From NCBI GenBank assembly GCA_963746905.1, contig CAVVCY010000003.1, positions 1 to 64,000 on the forward strand: a stretch of DNA of 64,000 nucleotides. Reading direction: 5' to 3'. The notes below the pieces were generated by a model, which made no database searches, had not been told where the DNA came from, and saw only the letters and a list, made by a program, of their open reading frames with translations. The translations under genes and the position numbers were made by a program. Below, piece by piece: positions 28,017-36,908 of the stretch. Origin of the DNA: JALYNX01 sp963746905 (lineage in GTDB: Bacteria > Actinomycetota > Acidimicrobiia > Spongiisociales > ZC4RG35). Positions within the stretch are counted from its first letter, which is position 1. The number at the start of each line of letters is the position of its first letter.

Positions 28017-28601
28017 ATGACCTCAGCCGCAGTGATCTCCCAGAGGGTGCTGCCAAGGACCCGGGTCACGCCTGTTGTCCTTGTCATCAGTGCGGCGGCA
28101 CTCACGGCTCTCGCTGCCCAGTGGGAGATCCATCTCCCGTTCACGCCGGTCCCGATCACAGGTCAAACCTTCGCCGTCCTTCTCACCGGCGCCGCCCTGG
28201 GGATGACACTGGGCGCCGCCGGGCAGCTGGTCTACGTGGCGGCAGGGGCCTTGGGGCTTCCGATATATGCGGGTGGCGCGGCCGGTTGGGATGCCGCGCA
28301 AGCCGCCGGCACCAGTGGCTACCTGATTGGTTTCATCGTGGCGGCGGGGGTGGTTGGGTTCATGGCAGAACGCCGCCAGGACCGGACGTTTCCCACGATG
28401 TTCACCGCCTTCGTCCTCGGCTCGTTCATCATCTACTTCTTCGGAGTGATCGGCTTGATGATCACCTTCGACATGACTGTCAGTGAGGCAATCGTGGCCG
28501 GGGTGGTCCCATTCGTGGTCGGTGATCTGATCAAAGCCGCCGCGGCCGGCCTCCTCCTTCCCGGCGCCTGGCGCCTACTCGGGGAGTACCCGAGGCCCTA
28601 A
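28017..28601 (+). CDS. bioY: Biotin transporter BioY
   Basis: 194 residues, five to six membrane helices. The family start is visible in WEIHLPFTPVPITGQTFAVLLTGAALG, and the conserved GAAGQLVYVAAGALGLPIYAGG follows. BioY is the S-component of the ECF-type biotin importer. AGGAG lies about ten bases before the ATG. The stop codon is 3 bases from the start of a 115-bp structured repeat. Confidence 0.92.
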   Translation: MTSAAVISQRVLPRTRVTPVVLVISAAALTALAAQWEIHLPFTPVPITGQTFAVLLTGAALGMTLGAAGQLVYVAAGALGLPIYAGGAAGWDAAQAAGTSGYLIGFIVAAGVVGFMAERRQDRTFPTMFTAFVLGSFIIYFFGVIGLMITFDMTVSEAIVAGVVPFVVGDLIKAAAAGLLLPGAWRLLGEYPRP

Positions 28602-28604
28602 ATC

Positions 28605-28719
28605 GGCTTACCTGAGGTACATAGCGCCATATATGGCGTTGGCACGACACAGAAGCCCGAGAGCGGCGTTTCTATGCCGGGATTACGCCGCATGTGGCGG
28701 AACGTACCTCAGGTAAGCC
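28605..28719. repeat. 115-bp multi-hairpin repeat, copy 1
   Basis: Bounded by a perfect 16-bp inverted repeat, GGCTTACCTGAGGTAC and its complement, whose core GTACCT-GAGGTAC is itself nearly palindromic. Inside are the palindrome CGCCATATATGGCG, a weaker stem CACAGAA/TTCTATG and a hairpin around GCCGCATGTGGCGG. A second copy with the same layout is at 61749-61864. It fills the gap between the convergent ends of bioY and moaE almost exactly, so it could act as a two-way terminator, but no T tracts are seen. Could be a mobile miniature element. Confidence 0.8.
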
Positions 28720-28726
28720 AAGGCCA

Positions 28727-29161
28727 CTAGGAGCCCTGACTCCACTCGGAGCCGCCGGGCCAGTGCTCTTTCTTCCAGATCGGGGCGCGGGTCTTCAATT
28801 CGTCGATGATGAAGCGGGCCGCCTCGAAAGCATCCGCGCGGTGCCCGGTGGCGACGGCGACGGCAACCGATGCCTCCCCCAGGTTGACCACACCGGACCG
28901 GTGCTCAACCGCAACCGAGAGCAGAGGCCATTTGCCGCTTGCCTCGTCCACGATCTCCCTGATCGAGGTTTCGACCACGCCGACGTAGACCTCATATTCG
29001 AGATGGGTCACATTCTCTGCGAGATCCGAGTGATCCCGCACCGTTCCCAGGAACAAGACCGTGGCACCCGAGTCGGAGCGACCGACTTCGGCCACCAGGA
29101 CAGAGGCGTCGATTGCCCCCTCCCCGACCGACACCCTGATCCGTTGCCCAAGTTGCTCCAT
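28727..29161 (-). CDS. moaE: Molybdopterin synthase catalytic subunit MoaE
   Basis: 144 residues. GATVLFLGTVRDHSDLAENV opens the family core, LEYEVYVGVVE follows, then VAVEHRSGVVNLGEASVAVAVAT. The catalytic lysine region is KTRAPIWKKEHW. With MoaD it inserts sulfur into precursor Z to make molybdopterin; no moaD is in the window. Its start is 14 bases from the divergent protease gene, so their promoters must overlap. Confidence 0.92.
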   Translation of the reverse strand: MEQLGQRIRVSVGEGAIDASVLVAEVGRSDSGATVLFLGTVRDHSDLAENVTHLEYEVYVGVVETSIREIVDEASGKWPLLSVAVEHRSGVVNLGEASVAVAVATGHRADAFEAARFIIDELKTRAPIWKKEHWPGGSEWSQGS

Positions 29162-29175
29162 ACAATCCCAAGCCT

Positions 29176-30333
29176 ATGACGATCGAGGGGCCCGAAGGCA
29201 TCGAGCCGACAATCCCAATCGAGGTGCCCGCCGGACCGCCTCCCCACAAGCGACGCTTCGACCCGTGGACCCTTTCCCTCGGAATCCTTGGGGGTGCCTT
29301 GCTGGGAACCGGTGTCACCTTTGCCATCCTGGGGTCGACTGGGGTCTTCGAGGAGCCAACGACGACCACGAGTCCTCCCCCACCCTCGGTGACCGCCCCG
29401 CCTCCCACGAGCACCCCGCCTCCACTCGCGGTCAGAGCATCGGCAACGGACATCGCCCTACACGCCATTCCCTCGATCGTCGCCGTGGAGGTCACAGGTG
29501 AACTCGGCGAGAGCGGCGGCAGTGGTGTGGTCTACGGCTCGGACGGATATCTAATCACCAACGATCACGTCGTGGAAGGGGCCGAGGAGGTGACCGTGGT
29601 CTTCCCCGATGGAGCCCGATATCCGGCGCAGATCATCGGGACCGACCCCCTGACAGACATAGCGGTGCTTCGGGTTACCAGGGCGGACCTCACTCCGATG
29701 GACATCGGGGACCCAGCCGCCTTGAGTGTTGGGGACATGGCCGTGGCGATCGGAAACCCCTTGGCGCTGATGGGAGGACCGTCCGTGACCTCGGGGATCA
29801 TCAGCGCACTCGATCGTTGGCTCGAGGTCGAGCCCGATACCTTCCTCTATGGCCTGGTGCAAACCGACGCCCCGATCACCCACGGATCATCCGGTGGGGC
29901 TCTCGTGGACGAGGACGCCCGGGTGGTGGGAATCACCACCGCCATCGCAGTTTCGGACGTGGCGGCCGAAGGCTTCGGCTTTGCGATCCCGATTGACATG
30001 GCGACCGACGTCGCTGATGACCTGATCGAATCAGGCACGGTCGATCACGCCCTGCTCGGGATCAACGGTGGCACCTACTACGCGGAGGAGTCCGGAGCTC
30101 AATACCCCGTCGGGGTCCTGGTGCATGAGGTGACCCCGGGCGACGCCTACGAGAGTGGCGGCGGCCAGGTCAACGACGTGATCGTCGCACTCGATGGAGT
30201 GCCGATCGACACCCTGGAGCGTCTGTTGACCGAGTTGAGAAGGCACCGGGCTGGGGAGGAGTCGACTGTGGGCATCAACAGAACCGATGGCGGTATGGAC
30301 CTGACCGTGACTCTGGGAAAATACGAACCATGA
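29176..30333 (+). CDS. HtrA/DegP-like trypsin-fold serine protease with PDZ domain
   Basis: 385 residues. A cytoplasmic N-terminus is followed by one membrane helix (LSLGILGGALLGTGVTFAIL), a Thr/Pro-rich linker, then the protease domain with His131 (TNDHVV), Asp151 (LTDIAVLRV) and Ser229 (THGSSGGALVDE). A C-terminal PDZ domain (about 290-380) has PGDAYESGGGQVNDVIVALDG. A membrane-anchored envelope quality-control protease. Its stop overlaps the next gene's ATG (ATGA). Confidence 0.9.
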   Translation: MTIEGPEGIEPTIPIEVPAGPPPHKRRFDPWTLSLGILGGALLGTGVTFAILGSTGVFEEPTTTTSPPPPSVTAPPPTSTPPPLAVRASATDIALHAIPSIVAVEVTGELGESGGSGVVYGSDGYLITNDHVVEGAEEVTVVFPDGARYPAQIIGTDPLTDIAVLRVTRADLTPMDIGDPAALSVGDMAVAIGNPLALMGGPSVTSGIISALDRWLEVEPDTFLYGLVQTDAPITHGSSGGALVDEDARVVGITTAIAVSDVAAEGFGFAIPIDMATDVADDLIESGTVDHALLGINGGTYYAEESGAQYPVGVLVHEVTPGDAYESGGGQVNDVIVALDGVPIDTLERLLTELRRHRAGEESTVGINRTDGGMDLTVTLGKYEP

Positions 30334-31400
30334 GCGACGACCTGTTCTCTCAACTCTTCGACCTGTTCGACCAACCGGGCCCGGTCAACTGGAAACTTGC
30401 CGCCGAAGTTGCACGCCACCTATCGGGCGAGCAACAGCCGATCGAGCCGTGGGCTGCCGAGGAGTTCCGCGAGCTCGCCCGGCTCGCCGAGTATCGCATG
30501 GAACTGGTTGCCCCTTTCCGCATCATCCCGGCACCTGATGTCTTCCCGACCGATCCCCGGGGGTGGGCCGAGAAGAACCTGGAGACCTACGGCGCGCTAG
30601 TCGAGCCATTCGCCTCCTCCGTTGTTGCGGAAGGACCGGTCGCGCCTCTGATGGCGCAGATGACGCCGGCAATTGTCGGGCTTCAGGTCGGCTCGCTCGT
30701 TGGCTCGCTGTCCTCGTGGATCGTGGCTTCGTTCGATGCCGGCCTACCTCAGGAGCGACCCGGTCACCTGGCGGTGATAGTCCCCAACATCGAGAGCCTC
30801 TCGCGATCGGCCGGGCTGGACCGGCGGGAGGTCCGTCTTTGGGTGGTCGCCAATGAGGTTGCGTTTCGGGCTGTCTCCCAACTGCCATGGATCCAGGATC
30901 ATCTCGACCACCTCCTCACCAATTACGCCGAGGCGGTTCGCATCGATCCGTCCCAACTCAGCGGGCTGATGGCAGGCGGCACCGATCCTGCCTCCGTCGA
31001 GGAGGCCATCGCCCGCGCCGGCGGCATCGAGAGCATTCTCGGTGGCGAAGAGGCAGAAGGCCCGAAGCGGGAACTCGAGGCATTCCTTGGAGCCATGACC
31101 GGCTGTGCCCGTCTCCTGGCGCGGCGTGCACTCGGCGAGCTCTCCCCTGGCTTCGACCGAATCACGGCCGAACGAGACCTCGCGAGATCGGAGGCCGAGG
31201 GTCGGGAACTGATTGGTGTGGGCCCGGTCCCCCCAGAGTTGACCCGTTTGGGCGACGCCTTCAATCAGGAGGTCGAGCGTCGCTACGGCGAGGACTCGTT
31301 GGAGATCCTGTGGTCAGATCCGACCCGGATGCCCAGTGCCGATGAACTGCAAGACCCGACATCCTGGGCAGCACGGGTGCTCCTCGACGGCTGGTCCTGA
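30330..31400 (+). CDS. DUF2342 (zinc-metalloprotease/F420-associated) family protein lacking HExxH
   Basis: 356 residues with the layout of the actinobacterial DUF2342 family: NWKLAAEVARHLSG, then GWAEKNLETYGALVEP, AIVGLQVGSLVGSLSSWIVASFDAG, and a C-terminal GELSPGFDRITAERDLA. Members usually carry a zinc HExxH motif after RLWV; here it reads NEVAF (175-179), so His, Glu, His has become Asn, Glu, Phe and zinc catalysis should be lost. It is coupled by a four-base overlap to the HtrA-like protease and may have become a structural partner of it. Confidence 0.75.
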   Translation: MSDDLFSQLFDLFDQPGPVNWKLAAEVARHLSGEQQPIEPWAAEEFRELARLAEYRMELVAPFRIIPAPDVFPTDPRGWAEKNLETYGALVEPFASSVVAEGPVAPLMAQMTPAIVGLQVGSLVGSLSSWIVASFDAGLPQERPGHLAVIVPNIESLSRSAGLDRREVRLWVVANEVAFRAVSQLPWIQDHLDHLLTNYAEAVRIDPSQLSGLMAGGTDPASVEEAIARAGGIESILGGEEAEGPKRELEAFLGAMTGCARLLARRALGELSPGFDRITAERDLARSEAEGRELIGVGPVPPELTRLGDAFNQEVERRYGEDSLEILWSDPTRMPSADELQDPTSWAARVLLDGWS

Positions 31401-31420
31401 CTCGGGCCCAGTCGTACCGA

Positions 31421-32137
31421 TCAGCCGGCGAGCCAACTGACCGCCAGGGCAACGGCGAAGCCGAGGGTCGTAGCTAGACCGACCGGCCGGCGTGCATCCT
31501 TATAAGCCTCGGGAATCATCGTGGTCGACAACATGGTGAGGATCGAGCCTGCGGCGAACGCCAGGACATAGGCGAGGGTTTGAGGCGGGGCATCAGCAAG
31601 CAACAGATACCCGATTGCAGCGGCCATCGCACTCACCACTGCCACCCCAGTCCACAACCCGATGATCTGGGACCTCTTCCATCCCGATTTGAGAAGGTCA
31701 CTCGACGCCCCGATCGCCTCCGGCACGTTGGAAATGAACACCGCCACCAGCATCGACACCCCGATGGAACCGGTCTGCAGGATGGTGAGCCCCAGAACCG
31801 CCGACTCCGGGATTCCGTCCAGCACGGCGCCGAGCACTATCGACAATCCCGATGACCCGTCGCCTTCGGCACTCTTCCCGATCCTGGCAATCATCGAATC
31901 GCCCAGGTAGAAGACGAGCGCGCCACTGAAGAATCCGAGGATGGTCCCCCCTTGGCCGCCACCCTGGGTCAAGGCCTCGTCGATCAACTCGAAGGAGACG
32001 GCGCTGAGCAGGACTCCGGCACCGAACCCCATGATCAGACCCAGGGATCGCTTCGCCGGTCCATGGACGAAGACGACCAAGGCTCCCATCAGGAGCGAGC
32101 TCGCAGCCACTAGCCCCCAGAAAAAGGCCTCACCCAT
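31421..32137 (-). CDS. ZIP-family metal transporter
   Basis: 238 residues with about seven to eight membrane helices. Family motifs are LGAVLDGIPESAVLG in helix 4 and ISNVPEAIGASSDLL in helix 5, which form the metal path. Likely imports zinc or another divalent metal. The usual His of helix 4 (HNxPEG) is replaced by Asp (LDGIPES), which is common in this bacterial subgroup. Start overlaps the end of the YihY gene by 8 bases, so they are co-translated. Confidence 0.85.
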   Translation of the reverse strand: MGEAFFWGLVAASSLLMGALVVFVHGPAKRSLGLIMGFGAGVLLSAVSFELIDEALTQGGGQGGTILGFFSGALVFYLGDSMIARIGKSAEGDGSSGLSIVLGAVLDGIPESAVLGLTILQTGSIGVSMLVAVFISNVPEAIGASSDLLKSGWKRSQIIGLWTGVAVVSAMAAAIGYLLLADAPPQTLAYVLAFAAGSILTMLSTTMIPEAYKDARRPVGLATTLGFAVALAVSWLAG

Positions 32138-33077
32138 CAGGCGTCTGGGTGGAGGACTTCATGACCGAGGCGATGTATGTGGACGAGTTGAGGCTGGACC
32201 CGGCCACCCAGAGCCGGGCGATGATGAATAGCCATGCCAGAAAGACCGAGGCCACACCTAGGGCACCGTAGAGATCATCGACCCGATCGAGACGGCCCGC
32301 GAAATAGACAGCGGTGATGATGCGGGTCACGAGGACACCAAGGGTCACAAGGACACCGCCGGGCAGCATGGCCGGCCATTTCGCCTCGGCGGCATGCGGA
32401 AGTGTCCAGAAAACCCAGGTCGCGATCACCATCAGGAATGCGCACTCACCGACCAGAGCCAGAACGTCGGTGGCGAAGGGCCCTCTTTGGATCAAAGCGG
32501 CGACCAGGTGGCCGCCGACGACCACCGCGACGACCACGGAAACCATGGCCGAGGAGGCCACCGGATTGAGGCTCATCTTCGGCGGCACGTCCCACGCCAA
32601 TCCCGAGATCAGGCGAAAGGCCTTTACCACCCCCATCCCTGCCCATAGCGTGAAAAAGACTCCTACGACCAAGAGGTACCAGCGACCTTGCTCTGAATCG
32701 TGGACTGCTTTGGCAACCGTGCCGGCAACCGCTGCCGAAAGACCGGCGTTCTCGGCGAGATCCGAAGCCGGCTGATTCCAGCCGCTGGACACACCACCAA
32801 GGAGAGCCACGACGACCAGCGAAAACGGGAGTAGCCAAAGAAACAGTCGGAAGGCAAGACCTCCCGCCAAGAGGCCACCAGCGAATCGACGATCCCGGTT
32901 GAAAGTCTGAACCGCTACCCGGACCGACAGGCGATTGCTCTCCTCCCGGGCCAGCATTTCCGCTCCGACCCTCTTGGCTTCCTCCGCCCTTGCTTTGGCC
33001 CGAGCGATCCGACCAGGGGTGTCTTCCGACGCTTCCACCGCTGGGGCTGTTTGATCCTCGTCCGGATGGGCCGCCAT
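32130..33077 (-). CDS. YihY/BrkB-family inner-membrane protein
   Basis: 315 residues. A charged N-terminal helix (ARAKARAEEAKRVGAEMLAR) precedes FNRDRRFAGGLLAGGLAFRLFLWLLPF, the family entry motif, and six membrane helices with LPHAAEAKWPAMLPGGVLVTLG. The family was once called ribonuclease BN but its function is not settled. It forms an operon with ZIP and diverges from the following plus-strand genes. Confidence 0.85.
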   Translation of the reverse strand: MAAHPDEDQTAPAVEASEDTPGRIARAKARAEEAKRVGAEMLAREESNRLSVRVAVQTFNRDRRFAGGLLAGGLAFRLFLWLLPFSLVVVALLGGVSSGWNQPASDLAENAGLSAAVAGTVAKAVHDSEQGRWYLLVVGVFFTLWAGMGVVKAFRLISGLAWDVPPKMSLNPVASSAMVSVVVAVVVGGHLVAALIQRGPFATDVLALVGECAFLMVIATWVFWTLPHAAEAKWPAMLPGGVLVTLGVLVTRIITAVYFAGRLDRVDDLYGALGVASVFLAWLFIIARLWVAGSSLNSSTYIASVMKSSTQTPDG

Positions 33078-33148
33078 ACCCGAAAGCTAGACCAGACAGT
33101 CGGGCAGCCCCGGCTCAACGACATGAGACTTCGGGGTAACTTCGCCGA

Positions 33149-33901
33149 GTGGTGCCTGACATGACAAACGGTGACGAAGGGACATCCAAGAATCCGGGTA
33201 CGGGAATGCCTGCCAGCCGACGCGCTGCCATCCTCACCGCTCGACTCGGGGTGATCCAGGCGACACTCCTCCTGGTGTCGTTTTGGCTCCTCACGCGCGT
33301 ACCGGGACCGAGATCGCCGGATGCGGAGTTCGTGGACTTCTACGAGTCCGACAAAAGGCGCCTCGTGGTCCTGGTCGGCCTCTATTTGTTGCCATTCGCT
33401 GGCATCGCCTTCCTTTGGTTCGCGGTGGCCTTGCGGATGTGGCTCTCCCGCAGCCTGGGTAGTGAGGATGCCCTCCTCTCCAACGTCCAACTTGTGAGCG
33501 CGATCGTCTTCATCACCCTTTTCCTTGCTGGTGCCGCAGCCTCCACTGTCCTCGCCGTGAGCGTCGAGTTTGCCGACTATCCGGTGGATCCGGGGGCGGC
33601 GCGCCAGTTCCCGCAATTCGGGTCGGCCCTTGTGTTGGTATTTGGGATGCGGATGGCGGCGATGTTCGTGTTCACGACGTCCAGCATCGCCCGACGCCAC
33701 GGGCTCCTGCCGCGTTGGTTCATTTGGGCGGGGTACCTGGTTGGCCTTTTCCTCCTGCTCAGTGCGACGCTGAACCGGCTCCTGGTGTTGGTCTTCCCGG
33801 TGTGGATCTTGATCCTGAGCGTCATCCTGCTTCTCAAGGCGAGACGCCTGCCCCGTGACGAGCAGACCGCCACTACTTCTGCACCACAAGTCGAGCACTG
33901 A
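33149..33901 (+). CDS. Uncharacterised five-helix membrane protein
   Basis: About 250 residues, start uncertain: tandem GTG codons at 33149 and 33152 and an ATG at 33161 are all possible. Five to six membrane segments are clear (VIQATLLLVSFWLLT, LVVLVGLYLLPFAGIAFLWFA, VSAIVFITLFLAGAAAS, YLVGLFLLLSATLNRLLVLV). Not recognised. It ends two bases before an ATG that opens the original SulP reading frame, so it was probably translated with SulP. Confidence 0.7.
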   Translation: MVPDMTNGDEGTSKNPGTGMPASRRAAILTARLGVIQATLLLVSFWLLTRVPGPRSPDAEFVDFYESDKRRLVVLVGLYLLPFAGIAFLWFAVALRMWLSRSLGSEDALLSNVQLVSAIVFITLFLAGAAASTVLAVSVEFADYPVDPGAARQFPQFGSALVLVFGMRMAAMFVFTTSSIARRHGLLPRWFIWAGYLVGLFLLLSATLNRLLVLVFPVWILILSVILLLKARRLPRDEQTATTSAPQVEH

Positions 33902-33954
33902 GATGAGCCTCATCTCAAAGTGGTGGGCTTCGGTTCGGCCCGAAGCCAGGCACC

Positions 33955-35589
33955 TTGGGACCAGATGCCTTGGCAGGAGTGCCGAGAGCGATTGGGAGCG
34001 TCCCAGATGGGATGGCCGCGGCGGTCCTCGTCGGTGTCAACCCGGTATACGGCCTCTATGCCAGCTTCGCCGGCCCGATCGGTGGCGGTCTGACCGCAAG
34101 CACCCGCCTGATGGTGATCACCACGACCTCGGCTGCCGCCTTGGCCGCGGGGTCGTCCCTGCAGTCGATCGAGCCATCGGATCAGGTTTCGTCCCTATTC
34201 CTCATGGTTCTCCTGGCTGGCGCCTTCATGATCCTGGCCGGGATCCTGAAACTGGGTCGTTACACCCGCTTCGTCTCTCACTCGGTGATGATCGGTTTTC
34301 TCACCGGGGTCGCGGCCAACATCATCTTTGGCCAGATTCCCGACTTCACCGGTGCCGAGGCCGAAGGCGCCAATTCCCTGGCGAAGGCGCTCGACGTCGT
34401 CTTCCACCCGTCGTTGATCGACCCGGTGTCTCTGCTGACCGGTCTCGCCGCGGTGGCCCTGATCGTGTTCCTGGGCCGCACTCCGCTACGTGCGTATGCG
34501 TCGATCATCGCCCTCGTCGTGCCCACAATCGTGGTACTCGGTGTCGACAGCGTCGTCAGGGTCGAGGACGTTGGCGATATCCCCGGCGGCCTCCCGATCC
34601 CGGCTCTCCCGGATCTCGGATTGTTGACGCCGTCGCTGGTCGTCGCCGCACTGGCCATCGCCGCCATAGTCCTGGTCCAGGGTGCCGGCGTGGCCGAGTC
34701 GGCGCCCAATCGTGATGGCTCAGCCTCCAAACCAGATCGCGATTTCATCGCCCAAGGAGTCGGCAACCTGGCCTCGAGCTTCTTTCGGGGTTTGGCGGTG
34801 GGTGGTTCCGTAGGCCAGACAGCCCTAAATGTCAGTGCCGGAGCGAAGGATCGGTGGGCCTCGATCTTCTCAGGTATCTGGATGCTGCTGATCCTGCTCG
34901 TCTTCTCTGGAGCGGTTGGGGTGGTCGCGATGCCCACGCTCGCCGCGATCTTGATCGTCGCTGCGATCGGATCGCTCCGAACTGGCCAGATCAAGAGCAT
35001 CCTTCGCACCGGTCCCAACTCCCAGATCGCGATGATCTCCACGTTCGTTGCAACTCTGTTTCTCCCGATTCCGACCGCAGTCGCCATCGGTGTGGTGCTC
35101 TCCCTGATGTTGCAGTTGAACCAAGAGGCGATGGACCTGCGCGTTGTGGAGTGGGTACCGCTACTTGAGGGCGGCTTTGTCGAGCAACCTGCTCCTCGCT
35201 CGCTCGTCAGTCACCGCGTGACCATCCTCAACGCCTACGGGAGCCTCTTCTACGCCGGAGCTCGGACTCTTCAGGCGCATCTCCCCGAGATCGCCGGCAC
35301 CAGCGAGCCGGTTGTGATCCTCAGGATGCGGGGGAGGATCGAACTTGGCGCTACCGCGTTCAAGGTCATCACCGACTACGCCGGGCTACTCGACGCGGCC
35401 GGAGGACGTCTCTACCTGAGTGGCATCGAGCCCCGGGTGATGAGTCACTTCATGAGGGCGGGGCACCTCTCAGCGCAGGGGCCAATCCAGCTATACGAGG
35501 CAACGCCCCAACTTGGGGAATCCACCCTGGCAGCTCTCCGCGACGCCGAAGCCTGGATCGTGGAACACCGTGTCAGCGACGAAGTCTGA
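33955..35589 (+). CDS. SulP-family anion transporter with STAS domain; N-terminus cut off by a frameshift
   Basis: 544 residues as read from TTG 33955. Ten or so membrane helices begin in the family motif AIGSVPDGMAAAVLVGVNPVYGLYA; a C-terminal STAS domain lies at about 430-535. The natural start seems to be ATG 33903 in another frame, whose first 18 residues (MSLISKWWASVRPEARHL) end exactly where this frame should begin; one extra base near 33957-33960 would separate them. SulP proteins carry sulfate, bicarbonate or similar anions. Function likely survives only if the extra base is a sequence error. Confidence 0.8.
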   Translation: MGPDALAGVPRAIGSVPDGMAAAVLVGVNPVYGLYASFAGPIGGGLTASTRLMVITTTSAAALAAGSSLQSIEPSDQVSSLFLMVLLAGAFMILAGILKLGRYTRFVSHSVMIGFLTGVAANIIFGQIPDFTGAEAEGANSLAKALDVVFHPSLIDPVSLLTGLAAVALIVFLGRTPLRAYASIIALVVPTIVVLGVDSVVRVEDVGDIPGGLPIPALPDLGLLTPSLVVAALAIAAIVLVQGAGVAESAPNRDGSASKPDRDFIAQGVGNLASSFFRGLAVGGSVGQTALNVSAGAKDRWASIFSGIWMLLILLVFSGAVGVVAMPTLAAILIVAAIGSLRTGQIKSILRTGPNSQIAMISTFVATLFLPIPTAVAIGVVLSLMLQLNQEAMDLRVVEWVPLLEGGFVEQPAPRSLVSHRVTILNAYGSLFYAGARTLQAHLPEIAGTSEPVVILRMRGRIELGATAFKVITDYAGLLDAAGGRLYLSGIEPRVMSHFMRAGHLSAQGPIQLYEATPQLGESTLAALRDAEAWIVEHRVSDEV

Positions 35590-36498
35590 TCAGCCGAAGA
35601 GGTTGCGCCAGAGACGTTGCAAAACGCCCGGCGAGAAAGGCTGATCGAGCTCGGCCAAAACCAAGGGGTGCGTATCCGGTGGAAGGTCGCCGACCAAAGC
35701 CATTCCCCCATTCCGTGTCTCCCAGCTATAGGTCACTTGCCCGGGAGAGAATGACCTCCCGTAGACCATGCCTTCGAGGGTTAGGGATCCGGGATCGGTG
35801 AGCTCGACCACAGACGGGGTCTGAAAAACGGCGAATGAGAAGAAGCCATCCGAGTAATAGGCGAAGACCAACCCCTCACCGTCCTGGTAGGTGTCGAGAC
35901 GTTGAAAGGTGCCAAGGGTTTTAGGGAAGGCTGCGGTTTCCTGGCTGGGCTCCAGGGCCTCGTCACTTGCGACCGACGGAGCAGCTACCTCCGGAGTGGT
36001 CGGGTCGAAACCGATGAACCGGCGCTCGCAGTAGACCTCGCCATCAGCGTTGTAGGTGACAACGCTCAGCAGGGCTCCGGTCGTGTCATCGACAATCAGC
36101 TCACCGCGAAGCACGTCACCGGCGTACAGGTTGTAAAGGCCGGCCGCGCGGTCGAGGAATGGATGGTCCGCGCCCTGGTCGACCCGGTAGGTGGGCTCAG
36201 CGTCATTGGTCCCGGTCTCGACAGAAGCACTGTCGAGCACAGAGCCATCGCTCGTCAGCGACCAGCCACCTGAGCCTGAAGAAACCTCGACTTCACCCGA
36301 CACCTGCAGCTCGCCACCCACCTGTTGCAGGGAAACGACTGCGTCGCGAGCTCCTTCCGGCGTGTTGCAGCTGATCACCTGCTCGGCGGAATAGGAGGCG
36401 TCCCGACTCCGATCCAGCAACCCTTCCAGATCCGCGGCTGAGGCTGCGGTCGCGGGGAGCAGCGTCAGGAGGACACCAACGGCGACGGCACGCCTCAT
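35590..36498 (-). CDS. MucB/RseB-like secreted sigma-regulator protein
   Basis: 302 residues from ATG 36498, which overlaps the anti-sigma stop (ATGA). A signal peptide (AVAVGVLLTLLPATAASA) is followed by a lipoprotein-binding-like fold: SYSAEQVISCNTPEGARDAV, LIVDDTTGALLSVVTYNADG and a C-terminal FQTPSVVELTDPG domain. In the RseB family this envelope protein controls cleavage of the anti-sigma factor. Order sigma, anti-sigma, RseB-like matches the envelope-stress modules of other bacteria. Third gene of the operon. Confidence 0.75.
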   Translation of the reverse strand: MRRAVAVGVLLTLLPATAASAADLEGLLDRSRDASYSAEQVISCNTPEGARDAVVSLQQVGGELQVSGEVEVSSGSGGWSLTSDGSVLDSASVETGTNDAEPTYRVDQGADHPFLDRAAGLYNLYAGDVLRGELIVDDTTGALLSVVTYNADGEVYCERRFIGFDPTTPEVAAPSVASDEALEPSQETAAFPKTLGTFQRLDTYQDGEGLVFAYYSDGFFSFAVFQTPSVVELTDPGSLTLEGMVYGRSFSPGQVTYSWETRNGGMALVGDLPPDTHPLVLAELDQPFSPGVLQRLWRNLFG

Positions 36499-36908
36499 TC
36501 GGGCAACTTCCTCACGTCGGGGACAGCAACCTTGGCCGGCCCGAAGGCGGGGTCCAACGAGACTCTCGCCCCGAATCGACTGTTCAGGTCGTTGACCGAC
36601 AACGACGTGGGTTGGGGTGTGAGCATGGTTGCGACTGCGATCACCGCCGCGACAACAGCGGCGGCGGCGCCCACCCAAAAGCCCCGGTTTCGTCGAAGCG
36701 GGACAACGACCGGCTCGGCATCGCCTAGAAGCCCCGGCGGAAGCTCGATCAGAGGCAGAGAGCGGACCGACGTCCTCACCTTCTGCAGAGCCTCCAAGTC
36801 GGCAACGCATCTGCCGCATGAGCTCAGGTGCGCCTGGAGTTGGGACACCTCAGATCGGGTCAGTTCACCATCGAGGTAGGCGCTGATCATCTCGGTCGGA
36901 TGCGTCAC
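36495..36908 (-). CDS. Zinc-finger anti-sigma factor
   Basis: 137 residues. The N-terminal zinc anti-sigma domain has His27, Cys31 and Cys34 in HLSSCGRC, after ISAYLDGELTRSE. One membrane helix (GAAAAVVAAVIAVATML) follows, then a short outer part. It would hold the ECF sigma factor at the membrane. Overlaps the sigma gene by four bases upstream and the RseB-like gene downstream. Confidence 0.88.
   Translation of the reverse strand: MTHPTEMISAYLDGELTRSEVSQLQAHLSSCGRCVADLEALQKVRTSVRSLPLIELPPGLLGDAEPVVVPLRRNRGFWVGAAAAVVAAVIAVATMLTPQPTSLSVNDLNSRFGARVSLDPAFGPAKVAVPDVRKLPE

Noticed and set aside
32915..33913. A 332-codon minus-strand frame
   Set aside because: Antisense to a membrane protein gene, full of Glu/Arg/His-rich low-complexity sequence and without a family match.
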